From CAWBJP01 sp044867425 (lineage in GTDB: Bacteria > Actinomycetota > Acidimicrobiia > IMCC26256 > BP-133), in the NCBI GenBank assembly GCA_044867425.1, contig JBIOUX010000005.1, positions 1 to 55,700 on the forward strand: a DNA stretch of 55,700 nt, read 5' to 3'. Made by a program: the position numbers and the translations under genes. The notes under the pieces were generated by a model. That model saw only the letters and a list, made by a program, of their open reading frames with translations, was not told the DNA's origin and did not search any database. Of this stretch, positions 47,853 to 55,576 are shown piece after piece. Within the stretch, counting starts at the first letter, position 1, and every line of letters starts with the position of its first letter.

Positions 47853-48518
47853 ATGGCAGACCACAGCACCGCTCGTCTAACAGGGGCCTTGCAGGCCCAG
47901 CTCGATCAGATCAGCGCGCAGGTTCCGGCTCCGGTACGCGATCGTATCGAAGCTGCGATCAAAGAGATCGAAGCGTCGGGGACCGCGCCAGGGCTGTCGG
48001 TGGGCGACACGGCCCCCGACTTCGCTTTGCCTGACCAGCTTGGGCGTCCAGTGTCGCTGCAGGAGCGCCTGGCCACTGGTTCGGCCGTGCTCGTGTTCTA
48101 CCGGGGTGAATGGTGCCCGTTCTGTAACGCCCACCTGCGGGCCCTCCAGGAAGCCCTTCTCCAGATCAAAGCCAAGGGTGCATCGCTCCTCGCCATCACT
48201 CCCCAGGCTCCGGACCGCACCCTTTCGACGAGCGAGAAGGCTGGACTCGCGTTCGAGGTCCTGAGCGACGTGGACCAGGAAGTCATCAAGGCCTACAACC
48301 TGCAATTCACCGCGCCGACCGATCTACGGGACCTCATCGTCAACGTCTTCCATATCGATCTGCGGGCTCACACCGCCGATGGCAGTTGGCGCCTGCCCGT
48401 GCCCGCCACCTTCGTCATCGACCGCACCGGAGTTGTCCGTGCCGCCCACGTCTTTGCCGACTTTCGCACCCGCATGGAACCTGCAGCGATCATCGCCGCC
48501 CTCGACGAGTACCGATGA
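47853..48518 (+). CDS. AhpC/TSA-family peroxiredoxin-like protein
   Basis: 221 residues. An N-terminal helical extension (1-50) precedes the thioredoxin-fold core: VGDTAPDFALPDQLGRPVSLQERL, VLVFYRGEWCPFCNAHLRAL (peroxidatic Cys with a second Cys in CPFC), LLAITPQAPDRTLS and FVIDRTGVVRAAHVFADFRTRMEP. It would reduce peroxides or act as a thiol oxidoreductase. CPFC is a 2-residue spacing, as in peroxiredoxin-like proteins. Immediately downstream of the methyltransferase and probably co-transcribed; no separate ribosome site is obvious. Confidence 0.85.
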   Translation: MADHSTARLTGALQAQLDQISAQVPAPVRDRIEAAIKEIEASGTAPGLSVGDTAPDFALPDQLGRPVSLQERLATGSAVLVFYRGEWCPFCNAHLRALQEALLQIKAKGASLLAITPQAPDRTLSTSEKAGLAFEVLSDVDQEVIKAYNLQFTAPTDLRDLIVNVFHIDLRAHTADGSWRLPVPATFVIDRTGVVRAAHVFADFRTRMEPAAIIAALDEYR

Positions 48519-48732
48519 CCCTCGTATTCGCCTCTGCTCCACGGGCCGAAACGTCGTTCGTCTCGACGGTGCTGAGCGCCGGGGGTTGCCGCTACACGGC
48601 GCGCCGAAGACACGCGTTCCACCACGCAACCTGAAGCGGTCCGTGGTAGATCTGCTCCCAGCCCGGCGTTGAGGCCAAGATTTTTTTCAAAGTTCGTGGG
48701 CTGGGGAGCGTTTAAATGTCACACCTCTTCCT

Positions 48733-48738
48733 TATGCT
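48733..48738 (+). promoter_or_regulatory. -10 element of the HNH endonuclease gene in an AT-richer intergenic stretch
   Basis: TATGCT six bases before the GTG at 48745. The 226-base gap 48519-48744 is less GC-rich than its surroundings (a run of seven T near 48680) and I see no supported gene in it; a short frame from 48515 is poorly supported. Confidence 0.45.
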
Positions 48739-48744
48739 GCAAGG

Positions 48745-49923
48745 GTGCTGGGACACATCGAAGGAATCGTCGACTCGCTGGGATCGGCGCTGGCGGAGCT
48801 GCGGCCGGAGTGCCTTGACGGGCCGGGCGCCACTCGCCTTGTGGACGTCCTGGCGAAGGCCGAGAGCATGTGCGCGGCGGGCAAGGCCATCGTGGCTCGG
48901 CGCGTCGAGGAGACGAATGCCTGGCGGCGGGAGGGGTTCCGGTCAGCGGCGCACTGGGTGGCGGCCCACACCGGCGAGTCGGTGGGCCAGGCGGTGAACA
49001 CGTTGGAGACGGCCCGGCGCCTCGAGGAGCTGCCGGCTACCGAGGAGGCGTTCCGGGCCGGGAAGCTGTCCGAGACCCAGACCCGGGAGATCGCGTCGGC
49101 GGCAGCCGCTGCGCCCGAGGCGGAGGGCCAGCTCCTGCAGGCGGCGGCCACCGAGACGGTGACTGCCCTGCGAGAACAGTGCAGGCGGGGCATCGCCGCG
49201 GCCAGCGACGACGAGGTGGATCGTTACGAGCGGATTCGCAAGGGCCGGTATCTCCGGCACTGGACGGACCGGGACGGCGCCTTCCGCCTGGACGGCAGGC
49301 TGACCCCGGATGACGGCGCCCGGGTGCTGGCGGCCTTGGATATCCGCCGGCAGCGGATCTTCCGGGCAGCGCGGGCGGGGGGCCGCAAGGAGTCCTTCGA
49401 CGCCTGTGCCGCCGACGCCCTGGTTGATCTGGCCACCAACCCCGACGGCCCGGCGGCCACGATCCAGGTCCGCGTCGATCACGACGCCTGGGTGCGGGGC
49501 CACACCCTGGAAGGCGAGCTGTGCGAGGTCCCCGGGGTCGGGCCCATCCCGGTGGCGGTGGCCCGGCGTCTGGGTGACGACGCCATCCTCAAAGCCCTGG
49601 TCACCGATGGCACCGACGTCACGCTGGTGTCCCATCCCGGCCGCAACATCCCCGCCCGGATCCGCACCGCCCTGGAAGAACGTGACCCGACCTGCGTCGT
49701 GCCCGGCTGTGACGCCCGCCACGGCCTGGAGATCCATCACTGGCGGATCCCCTACAAGGACAGCCAACGGGCCGAACTCGACGATCTCGCCCGCCTCTGC
49801 CGCTTCCACCACTCCCAGGTCACCCACCAGGGCGCCCAACTCACCGGCGGACCCGGCCACTGGGTCTGGATCCCGCCACCCTCACCACCGCCTGGCGAAG
49901 GCGAGCTTCCCCTCCCGCCCTAG
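48745..49923 (+). CDS. DUF222/13E12-type HNH endonuclease domain protein
   Basis: 392 residues. The N-terminal ~270 residues are DUF222-like helices (VDVLAKAESMCAAGKAIVARRVEE, FRSAAHWVAAHTGESVGQAVNTLETARRL, GKLSETQTREIA). The C-terminal HNH module holds CVVPGCDARHGLEIHHWRIPYKDS and LARLCRFHHSQVTHQG, with zinc-binding Cys pairs and the HH-N-H ligands. These families are multi-copy in actinobacterial genomes and often linked to mobile DNA. The stretch after 340 is Pro-rich (SPPPGEGELPLPP). GTG start, leaderless by TATGCT six bases upstream. Confidence 0.88.
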   Translation: MLGHIEGIVDSLGSALAELRPECLDGPGATRLVDVLAKAESMCAAGKAIVARRVEETNAWRREGFRSAAHWVAAHTGESVGQAVNTLETARRLEELPATEEAFRAGKLSETQTREIASAAAAAPEAEGQLLQAAATETVTALREQCRRGIAAASDDEVDRYERIRKGRYLRHWTDRDGAFRLDGRLTPDDGARVLAALDIRRQRIFRAARAGGRKESFDACAADALVDLATNPDGPAATIQVRVDHDAWVRGHTLEGELCEVPGVGPIPVAVARRLGDDAILKALVTDGTDVTLVSHPGRNIPARIRTALEERDPTCVVPGCDARHGLEIHHWRIPYKDSQRAELDDLARLCRFHHSQVTHQGAQLTGGPGHWVWIPPPSPPPGEGELPLPP

Positions 49924-49969
49924 GTGGTCTGTGCGCGATCCTGGTCGCTGGCGGGCTGGGAGGACCGTA

Positions 49970-50515
49970 TTGGCAGTTTCGCTACCGAGTAGGCGTTGGG
50001 GTCTTCAGGACTGGATCGTTGGCTGCGCTGCCGGCGCGCTGCTGTTCGTCAGCTTCAAGCCCTGGTCGGCGGCCGCCCCACGTGACCGCTCCGATGCCGG
50101 ACTCGACGCCTGGACGAACCGGCGCTTGTCCGAAGCCGTGGTGCTGGCGTTACTGGCCACCTTGTTGCTGTTCGCCTACCGGTCCCGGAACGCGCGGGGC
50201 GCGGCCGGCCTCGCCGTCGTGATGCTCGTTGGGACGCTGGGCCTGGAGATCAGGGAGTGGCATCGGGCCCGAACGGTCGTCTTCACTGAGGTCGGTATCC
50301 TCACCGCCCGGTTGGGTGACGAGCCGGAGCCGTCCCAGGAGGAGCTTCGCCGGCAGACCGAGGAGATCATCGCCGCCGGAGGGGGCGTTCGGTACGGAAC
50401 CGAGGTTCGGCCGGCGTTCTATGCCGGCGCCGGAGCCACTGCACTCCTGCTCGTAGTCGCAGCTCGTACCCTGCTCAAGGCTCGGAAAGAAGAGCCTCCT
50501 GCCGGTGATGGATGA
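49970..50515 (+). CDS. Membrane protein of unknown function (about three TM helices)
   Basis: 181 residues. Hydrophobic helices at about 12-28 (WIVGCAAGALLFVSF), 52-68 (LALLATLLLFAYR), 74-92 (AGLAVVMLVGTLGLEI) and 150-167 (AGATALLLVVAARTLL), separated by a soluble helix with EPEPSQEELRRQTEEI. No family recognised. TTG at 49970 is preferred over GTG 49931 because GGGAGGA (49958-49964) is well spaced. Overlaps the start of the truncated SnoaL-like copy. Confidence 0.5.
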   Translation: MAVSLPSRRWGLQDWIVGCAAGALLFVSFKPWSAAAPRDRSDAGLDAWTNRRLSEAVVLALLATLLLFAYRSRNARGAAGLAVVMLVGTLGLEIREWHRARTVVFTEVGILTARLGDEPEPSQEELRRQTEEIIAAGGGVRYGTEVRPAFYAGAGATALLLVVAARTLLKARKEEPPAGDG

Positions 50516-50672
50516 CGCAGAGCGCAGGGCGGCCTTGGAGCGGCATTGGGAGTACTCGGGACGGGACGAGGACGTCGCCCACGAGATCTACCACGAGGAC
50601 GCGATCCTCGAGTTTCCCCAGTCCGGGGAACGGTTCGTGGGCGTGGCGAACTTCAGGGAGAGGCGGAACTAA
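50508..50672 (+). pseudogene. Truncated second copy of the SnoaL/NTF2-like gene
   Basis: DDAERRAALERHWEYSGRDE and the following DVAHEIYHEDAILEFPQSGE repeat residues 2-41 of the protein at 45895 almost exactly. Then ANFRERRN and a TAA at 50670-50672. In the full copy the same place reads NFREWRRNYPA, so one codon (TGG) is missing and the Tyr codon has become a stop. Similarity ends there. Only 54 residues, too short to fold as an NTF2 domain; likely a duplicated fragment. Confidence 0.7.
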
Positions 50673-50700
50673 GACCGGCGACGCCTACCCCGTCCGCCCC

Positions 50701-51990
50701 TCAACGGGGCTTGACCCGGACGGGCAGGTTGCCCACGCCGCGCAGGAAGGAGCGGCTCCACGGGGGCTCGGGGCCGGCCAGCTCCATGGAGACGAAGCGC
50801 TCGGCGAAGCGGGTGAAGACGAGCTTGCCCTCCAGGCGAGCCAGCGGGGCGCCCAGGCAGTGGTGCACACCCCAGCCGAAGCTGAGGGGGACCTCCTCGG
50901 CGCGGGCGATGTCGAAGGTCTCGGGGTCGCTGAAGCGGGCCGGGTCCCGGTTGGCGCCGCCGATGAGCGTGACCACGAAGTCGCCCGGCAGCAGGAGCTG
51001 GCCGGCCAGCTCGGTGGTCTCGAGCACCTCCCGGCCGTTGGACTGAACGATGCTCTCGTAGCGCAGGACCTCCTCGACCGCGGTGGTGGCGAGCGACGGA
51101 TCGGCCCACAGCCTCGCCATCTGGTCGGGGTGGCGGAAGAACGTGAGCATGGCGTTGCCGATCAGGTTGGTGGTGGTGACGAACCCCGCTCCGAACAGCA
51201 GCCGGGCGGTGGACACCATCTCCTCCTCGGACAGCGGGCCCCCGGCGTCGCGCTGGGCGATGAGGTCGGAGAGGAGGTCGTCGCCGAGCCGGCGGCGCTT
51301 CTCCGCCACCAGCTCCACGAAGAACGCCTGCTGAGCCTCCATGGCCTGTTCCGCGGCCACGTGCATCTCCGGGGTGGCGTCGGGCTCGGCGGCGGCCTGC
51401 ATGACCCGGGAGAGGACCCGGAACCGCTCCCGGTTGTCCAGGGGGACGCCGACCAGGTCCCCGATGACGGCCACGGGCAGGGCGAAGGCCATGACGGTCA
51501 TGAGGTCGACCTCGCCGGCCTCGGCCATCTCGTCGCAGATGGCGTCGATGCGGGCCGTGATCGACTCCTCCAGGGCAGCCATGCGCCGGGGGGTGAAGGC
51601 CCGGCTGACCGGGCCCCGCAGCCGGGTGTGCTCGGGCGGGTTGGCGGTCAGCATGTTGTGGCGCATCTGGCGGCGGAACCGCTCGGCGAAGACAGGGCTC
51701 ATGCCGTGGCGCCGGCGCATGCCCGCCGGCGGCCGGCCGGCCAGCGGGTCGAGCAGGATCGCCTTGCAGTCGTCGTAGCGCGAGGCGTACCAGAGGCCGT
51801 CCCAGCCGCTGCGGTACAGGGGGGCGATCTCTCGCAGCTCCTGGTACAGGGGGTAGGGATCGTCGTTCCCCTCCCGGGTGGTCATGAGCCGGTCGAGCAC
51901 CGCATCGGCCCGGGCCAGCGTGGCGCCGTCCAGCCCCTCGGCGAAGGCGTCCTCGGGTTGGGGCCGGTGGTCTACGGAGACTGTCGTCAT
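50701..51990 (-). CDS. Cytochrome P450
   Basis: 429 residues, bacterial class I P450. I-helix oxygen-binding motif FGAGFVTTTNLIGN, ExxR in VEEVLRYES, and heme-ligand loop FGWGVHHCLGAPLARLEGKL with the thiolate Cys. N-terminal half includes MLTANPPEHTRLRGPVSRAFTPRRM (heme-binding region). A mono-oxygenase that needs ferredoxin and ferredoxin reductase, neither of which is adjacent. ATG 51990 has TAGGCT seven bases upstream (52003-51998), so leaderless; an upstream in-frame start at 52098 is unlikely. Probably controlled by the dyad at 52013-52053. Confidence 0.9.
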   Translation of the reverse strand: MTTVSVDHRPQPEDAFAEGLDGATLARADAVLDRLMTTREGNDDPYPLYQELREIAPLYRSGWDGLWYASRYDDCKAILLDPLAGRPPAGMRRRHGMSPVFAERFRRQMRHNMLTANPPEHTRLRGPVSRAFTPRRMAALEESITARIDAICDEMAEAGEVDLMTVMAFALPVAVIGDLVGVPLDNRERFRVLSRVMQAAAEPDATPEMHVAAEQAMEAQQAFFVELVAEKRRRLGDDLLSDLIAQRDAGGPLSEEEMVSTARLLFGAGFVTTTNLIGNAMLTFFRHPDQMARLWADPSLATTAVEEVLRYESIVQSNGREVLETTELAGQLLLPGDFVVTLIGGANRDPARFSDPETFDIARAEEVPLSFGWGVHHCLGAPLARLEGKLVFTRFAERFVSMELAGPEPPWSRSFLRGVGNLPVRVKPR

Positions 51991-52012
51991 GACCGGCAGC
52001 CTAGGAAAATCT

Positions 52013-52053
52013 GTCACAGGGTGCCAGTCAACTCTTGACGGGCACTCTGTGAC
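52013..52053. promoter_or_regulatory. 41-bp dyad between the P450 and the divergent hydrolase-like gene
   Basis: GTCACAGGGTGCC (52013-52025) mirrors GGCACTCTGTGAC (52041-52053), and inside it GTCAA (52027-52031) mirrors TTGAC (52035-52039), all centred on 52033. About 17 of 20 positions pair. It covers the expected -35 of the P450 promoter. Confidence 0.7.
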
Positions 52054-52108
52054 GGGAAAGGCGCCCGGCGCGCCCGGTACCCTTGAACGTCGGTTCACTA
52101 GAGGGGGG

Positions 52109-53353
52109 ATGGCAGAGGTGAGTGCTCCGGCGCCGGCGGCGCGGATCCTGCGGGGCTACGGGCCGCTCCTCGCCTGGGACCGCAACCGGACATCGGCCGT
52201 CAACGACAGGAAGGGCGCCTACGTGGAGACGGAACCCCGGGCGCCGCTACCGCCCCGGCGACTGGCCGGCGGGCGATCCGGCCGTCTTCCGGGGCAGCGC
52301 CGAATGAGGCGGCGCCGCCTGACGGGAGTCCTGCTCGGCGCCCTGGTCGTCCCCGCCGCCTGGGTTCCCGTCGCCCGGGTCGAAGCCGTCGCCGAGGCCC
52401 CCGCCGTGACCGCCCAGCGGGTGTCGTTTCCCGTCGCCTTCGACCCCCGGGACCAGGGGGACAAGGTGTGGGGCTTTCTCTTCCGGCCGGGCGCCGCCGG
52501 CGGGGCCGGTCCACCGTCGTGCACGTCGTCAGTGCTCCTCCTGCTCCACGACGTGTCCTATGCCACCTACCAGTGGGACTTCCCCTACGCACCCGAGCGG
52601 TACTCGATGGCCCGGATCCTGGCCGCCGCCGGCTACCCGACCGTGGCCGTCGACCTGCCCGGCCACGGCAGCACGGACGGCGGCGACGGGACCCGGATCC
52701 ATGTGGCGCTCTACGCCGACGTCACCGCCCAGGTCATCAGCCAACTGCGCGCCGGGAACTACCGCACCTTCGATGGGCAGCCGGCTCCCCGGTTCGGGAC
52801 GGTGGGACTGGTCGGCGCCGGCATCGGCACGGAAGTGGCGGAGCTGGTGGCGGCCGACGATCCCGAGGTGGCCGTTCTGGTGGGGACGGGTTACACGCAC
52901 TTCCCGTCCCGGGAGTTCCTGCGCGACTACGCCACCTGGGAGCTGCCCCAGACCGTCGGGAAGCCCTACACCTACTTCGGCGGGCTGCCGGAACGGCGGG
53001 CCAAGTACATGTACGACACCCGGCTGGCGGACACCACCGTGGTGAAAAAGGACACCGCCCTGTCGCAAAACTCACCGTCGGGCCTCATCCTGACCATGAT
53101 GAGCCAGCCGTCGCGGGCGGTGATGGGCTCCATCGGGGTCCCGGTGCTGCTCCTGCTGGGAGAGCAGGACTACATCTTCCCCGCCGCCCACGCCCAGGAC
53201 GAGCTGGCGCTCTTCGCCGGCGCCGCCGACAAGACCATGACGGTGGTCGGGCGGGCCGGCCACAGCCTGTTCCTCCACACGAACGCCCCCGACAGCCACC
53301 GGGCCGTGCTGGACTGGCTCCGTCAGCGGCCCGACGCGCTCCCCGCCTGCTGA
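52109..53353 (+). CDS. Alpha/beta-hydrolase-like protein with a non-serine nucleophile position
   Basis: 414 residues from ATG 52109 (GAGGGGGG upstream). A hydrophobic helix at about 69-88 (RRRLTGVLLGALVVPAAWVP) could be a signal anchor; an internal ATG at 52304 would place it at the N-terminus. The hydrolase-like domain runs from 100: LLLLHDVSYATYQWDFPY, VAVDLPGHGST, then TVGLVGAGIGTEVAELVA at the nucleophile elbow. There GxSxG is expected but GAGIG is found, so the nucleophile Ser is missing. Asp in LLGEQDYIF and His in VGRAGHSLFLH remain. Probably non-hydrolytic or using another residue. Confidence 0.68.
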   Translation: MAEVSAPAPAARILRGYGPLLAWDRNRTSAVNDRKGAYVETEPRAPLPPRRLAGGRSGRLPGQRRMRRRRLTGVLLGALVVPAAWVPVARVEAVAEAPAVTAQRVSFPVAFDPRDQGDKVWGFLFRPGAAGGAGPPSCTSSVLLLLHDVSYATYQWDFPYAPERYSMARILAAAGYPTVAVDLPGHGSTDGGDGTRIHVALYADVTAQVISQLRAGNYRTFDGQPAPRFGTVGLVGAGIGTEVAELVAADDPEVAVLVGTGYTHFPSREFLRDYATWELPQTVGKPYTYFGGLPERRAKYMYDTRLADTTVVKKDTALSQNSPSGLILTMMSQPSRAVMGSIGVPVLLLLGEQDYIFPAAHAQDELALFAGAADKTMTVVGRAGHSLFLHTNAPDSHRAVLDWLRQRPDALPAC

Positions 53354-53433
53354 TCGAGCTTTTCGGTTCTGCCGCTCCCTGGGTAGGAGAACGGGAACAC
53401 CGTCAAAGCGAGCGGGCGCGAAGGGAGCGAGGC

Positions 53434-53856
53434 ATGGCTGACAACCACCGTTCCGAGGTGGACGTCACCGACCTGCGGGAGCAGTCCACTGTGGAGCTCC
53501 TGCGGTCCATCGCCACCGACAGCTCCACCCTGGTGCGCAAGGAGATGGAGCTGGCCCGCCACGAGATCGTGGAGGCGGTCGGCGCCCGCATCAAGGCCGC
53601 CATGGCGGCGGCCACCGGTGGCGTGCTGGCCCTTTTGGCCCTGGCCTTCCTCGGCCTGGCGGCGACCGCGGCCCTGGACAACGTGATGCGGCCGTGGGCG
53701 TCCCGGCTGGTGGTGGCGGGCGCCTACGCCGTGGTGGCCATCGGCGCCCTGGCCTACGGCGCCCAACGGGCCAAGCGCCCCGCCCTGGCCCCCGAAGAGA
53801 CCAAGCGGACCGTGAAGGAGGACGTCGAGTGGGCGAAAGAGCAGCTGAAACGGTAG
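53434..53856 (+). CDS. Holin-superfamily III / DUF1469-like membrane protein
   Basis: 140 residues. Amphipathic N-terminal helix (LREQSTVELLRSIATDSSTLVRKEMELARHEI), then two membrane helices at about 61-82 and 88-108 (GGVLALLALAFLGLAATAAL, VAGAYAVVAIGALAYG), and a charged tail (EETKRTVKEDVEWAKEQLK). This is the phage-holin/DUF1469 pattern; in actinobacteria such proteins are usually chromosomal envelope proteins, not phage genes. AAGGGAGC before the ATG. The next gene overlaps its 3' end by 28 bases. Confidence 0.72.
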   Translation: MADNHRSEVDVTDLREQSTVELLRSIATDSSTLVRKEMELARHEIVEAVGARIKAAMAAATGGVLALLALAFLGLAATAALDNVMRPWASRLVVAGAYAVVAIGALAYGAQRAKRPALAPEETKRTVKEDVEWAKEQLKR

Positions 53857-54245
53857 AGGAGATCGAGAGCCTGCGGGACCGGCTGGACGGCGAGGTCCGG
53901 GAGCTCGAGCGCCGCCTCCCCGCCCCCGCCCGCTGGGCCAAGCAGCTGTCCGGTGTGGCCCTGGGGGGCGGCGTCGGCGGCAGCGTCCTGTGGTTCGTCA
54001 TCCGCAAGGCCAGAGCGAAGAAGTCCCGGGCCCAGGCGAAGAAGTCCGGGTCGGAGGCGACCCAGACGGTCATCCGGCTGCTGCCCGAGGGCGTCGCCGA
54101 CGACCTCAGCCGCCAGATCTCCCGCGCCATCGAGACCGGCGTCTGGCGTCCCTGGGCCGGCGGGATCGCCGCCCTGTGGCTGGTCACCCGGCTGGCCGAG
54201 CTGCGGGCCTTGCGCCGGCTGGCCGACGCCCACTCCCACGCCTGA
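53829..54245 (+). CDS. DUF3618-like small membrane protein
   Basis: 138 residues. N-terminal helix TVEEIESLRDRLDGEVRELERRL, typical of DUF3618-type proteins, one membrane helix about 43-58 (SGVALGGGVGGSVLWFVI), a basic stretch (RKARAKKSRAQAKKSG) and a second hydrophobic segment about 112-125 (AGGIAALWLVTRL). GTG at 53829 lies in the 3' end of the preceding gene, with AGGAGG upstream. Its TGA overlaps the ATG of the LigD-type polymerase gene. Confidence 0.6.
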   Translation: MGERAAETVEEIESLRDRLDGEVRELERRLPAPARWAKQLSGVALGGGVGGSVLWFVIRKARAKKSRAQAKKSGSEATQTVIRLLPEGVADDLSRQISRAIETGVWRPWAGGIAALWLVTRLAELRALRRLADAHSHA

Positions 54246-55165
54246 TGACGCTGGGGGTCACCCATCCGGAGCGGGTGATCTTCCCTGACCAGCCGGAGGG
54301 TCAGGGGACCGGCGGCAAGGCCATCACCAAAGGCGACATCGTCGACTACTACTGCCGGGTGGCGCCGGTGATGGTCCCTCACCTCCGGGGCCGGCCCCTC
54401 ATGCTCGAGCGCTATCCGGAGGGGATCGACGGCCCCAGCTTCTACCAGAAGGAGGCATCGGCCCACTTCCCCGAATGGGTGCACCGGGTGGAGGTGCCCA
54501 AGGAGGGTGGGACGGTCACCCACGCTGTGGCCGACGACGAGGAGACGCTCGTCTACCTGGCCAACCAGGGTGCCCTCACGTTCCACACCTGGCTGGCCAA
54601 GGCGGCCCGCATCCACCACCCCGACCAGCTCATCTTCGACCTCGACCCGCCCGCCGGGGAGTTGGACGCGGTGCGCGCCGCCGCCCGTCACCTGGGGGAG
54701 ATCCTCGACCAGCTGGGCCTGGTGCCCTTCCTCAAGACCACAGGGTCACGGGGACTGCACGTCGTCGTCCCCCTGACGGGCGACGCCACTCACGACGAGA
54801 CCCGGGCCTTCGCCCGGGACGTGGCCGTCCTGGTGGTGGCCGGAGATCCGGATCGGCTCACCACCGAGGTGCGCAAGGCCAAGCGGGGCGGCCGGGTGTT
54901 CGTCGACGTGCTCCGCAACGGCTACTCCCAGACGGCGGTGGCGCCCTATTCGGTACGGGCCCGGCCCGGTGCACCGGTGGCCACGCCGCTCGACTGGGAG
55001 GAGCTGGGCCACGGTTACCTCGACCCCCGGCGCTACACCGTCCACAACCTCTTCCGGCGCCTGGGCCGGAAGCCCGACCCGTGGAAGAACATGGCCGGCC
55101 AGGCCCGTCCGCTGGAACCGGCCCGCCGCCGGCTGGAGGCGCAGCGCCGGCGCCTGGCCTCCTAG
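54245..55165 (+). CDS. ligD: LigD-type polymerase (PolDom) of non-homologous end joining
   Basis: 306-residue stand-alone archaeo-eukaryotic-primase-fold polymerase domain: VTHPERVIFPDQPEGQG, YYCRVAPVMVPHLRGRPLMLERYPEG, metal-binding FDLDPP (DxD), LKTTGSRGLHVVVPL (catalytic His), FVDVLRNGYSQTAVAPYSVRARPGAPVATPLDW with the third Asp. Adds ribo/deoxyribonucleotides at broken ends. Ligase and nuclease domains of full LigD are absent and no Ku is in the window, so it is a split form. Start overlaps the stop of the DUF3618-like gene (TGATG). Confidence 0.87.
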   Translation: MTLGVTHPERVIFPDQPEGQGTGGKAITKGDIVDYYCRVAPVMVPHLRGRPLMLERYPEGIDGPSFYQKEASAHFPEWVHRVEVPKEGGTVTHAVADDEETLVYLANQGALTFHTWLAKAARIHHPDQLIFDLDPPAGELDAVRAAARHLGEILDQLGLVPFLKTTGSRGLHVVVPLTGDATHDETRAFARDVAVLVVAGDPDRLTTEVRKAKRGGRVFVDVLRNGYSQTAVAPYSVRARPGAPVATPLDWEELGHGYLDPRRYTVHNLFRRLGRKPDPWKNMAGQARPLEPARRRLEAQRRRLAS

Positions 55166-55207
55166 AGCACGGCTGGCGGCCGGCCGCCTAGAGAACGGCC
55201 GCCAGCA

Positions 55208-55477
55208 TCACGGCGGCGGCGGCTTCCCGCCGTGGTGGCGCTCCCGGTCCTGGGCCCAGGCGACGAACTCGCCCACCGCCTCGCCCCGGTCCCGGGCGAT
55301 GAACTCGTCGGCCAGGCGGCGGATCTGCTCGTCGTCGAGTCCCCGCGCCTTCAGTTCGGGGCTGGCGTCGTTGGCCAGCAGTCGGGCGCTTTCGACCTCG
55401 GCCGCCTGGGGCTGCACCTCGCCCTCGGCATCATCGGTGCGCTTCTCCGGCTCGAGAGGTCCTGGTCGTGCGTCCAT
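55208..55477 (-). CDS. Small conserved-looking protein of unknown function
   Basis: 89 residues: acidic, disordered start (DARPGPLEPEKRTDDAEGEV), then helices VESARLLANDASPELKARGLDDEQIRRLADEFIARDRGEAVGEFVAWAQ and a His/Gly/Pro tail. The segment GLDDEQIRRLADEFIA resembles short actinobacterial proteins with a conserved helix-turn; no function is known. GGGAAGAAACCGGGC precedes the ATG at 55477. Convergent with ligD. Confidence 0.5.
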   Translation of the reverse strand: MDARPGPLEPEKRTDDAEGEVQPQAAEVESARLLANDASPELKARGLDDEQIRRLADEFIARDRGEAVGEFVAWAQDRERHHGGKPPPP

Positions 55478-55576
55478 GCCCGGTTTCTTCCCGGCCAGGG
55501 CGACGCCGACACCGAATCTGCCGGCCCGCAGTTTCGCCCCTACCCGTCCCCGGGTAGCCGGTGGCGATGCCGTCCC

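Noticed and set aside
48515..48634. Short frame overlapping the peroxiredoxin stop (MTLVFASAPRAETSF).
   Set aside because: ATG overlaps TGA, but there is no ribosome site, no recognisable motif and a composition unlike neighbouring genes.
53434..53856. Holin-like gene as a sign of a prophage.
   Set aside because: No lysin, capsid, integrase or tail genes near; such proteins are common chromosomal envelope proteins in actinobacteria.
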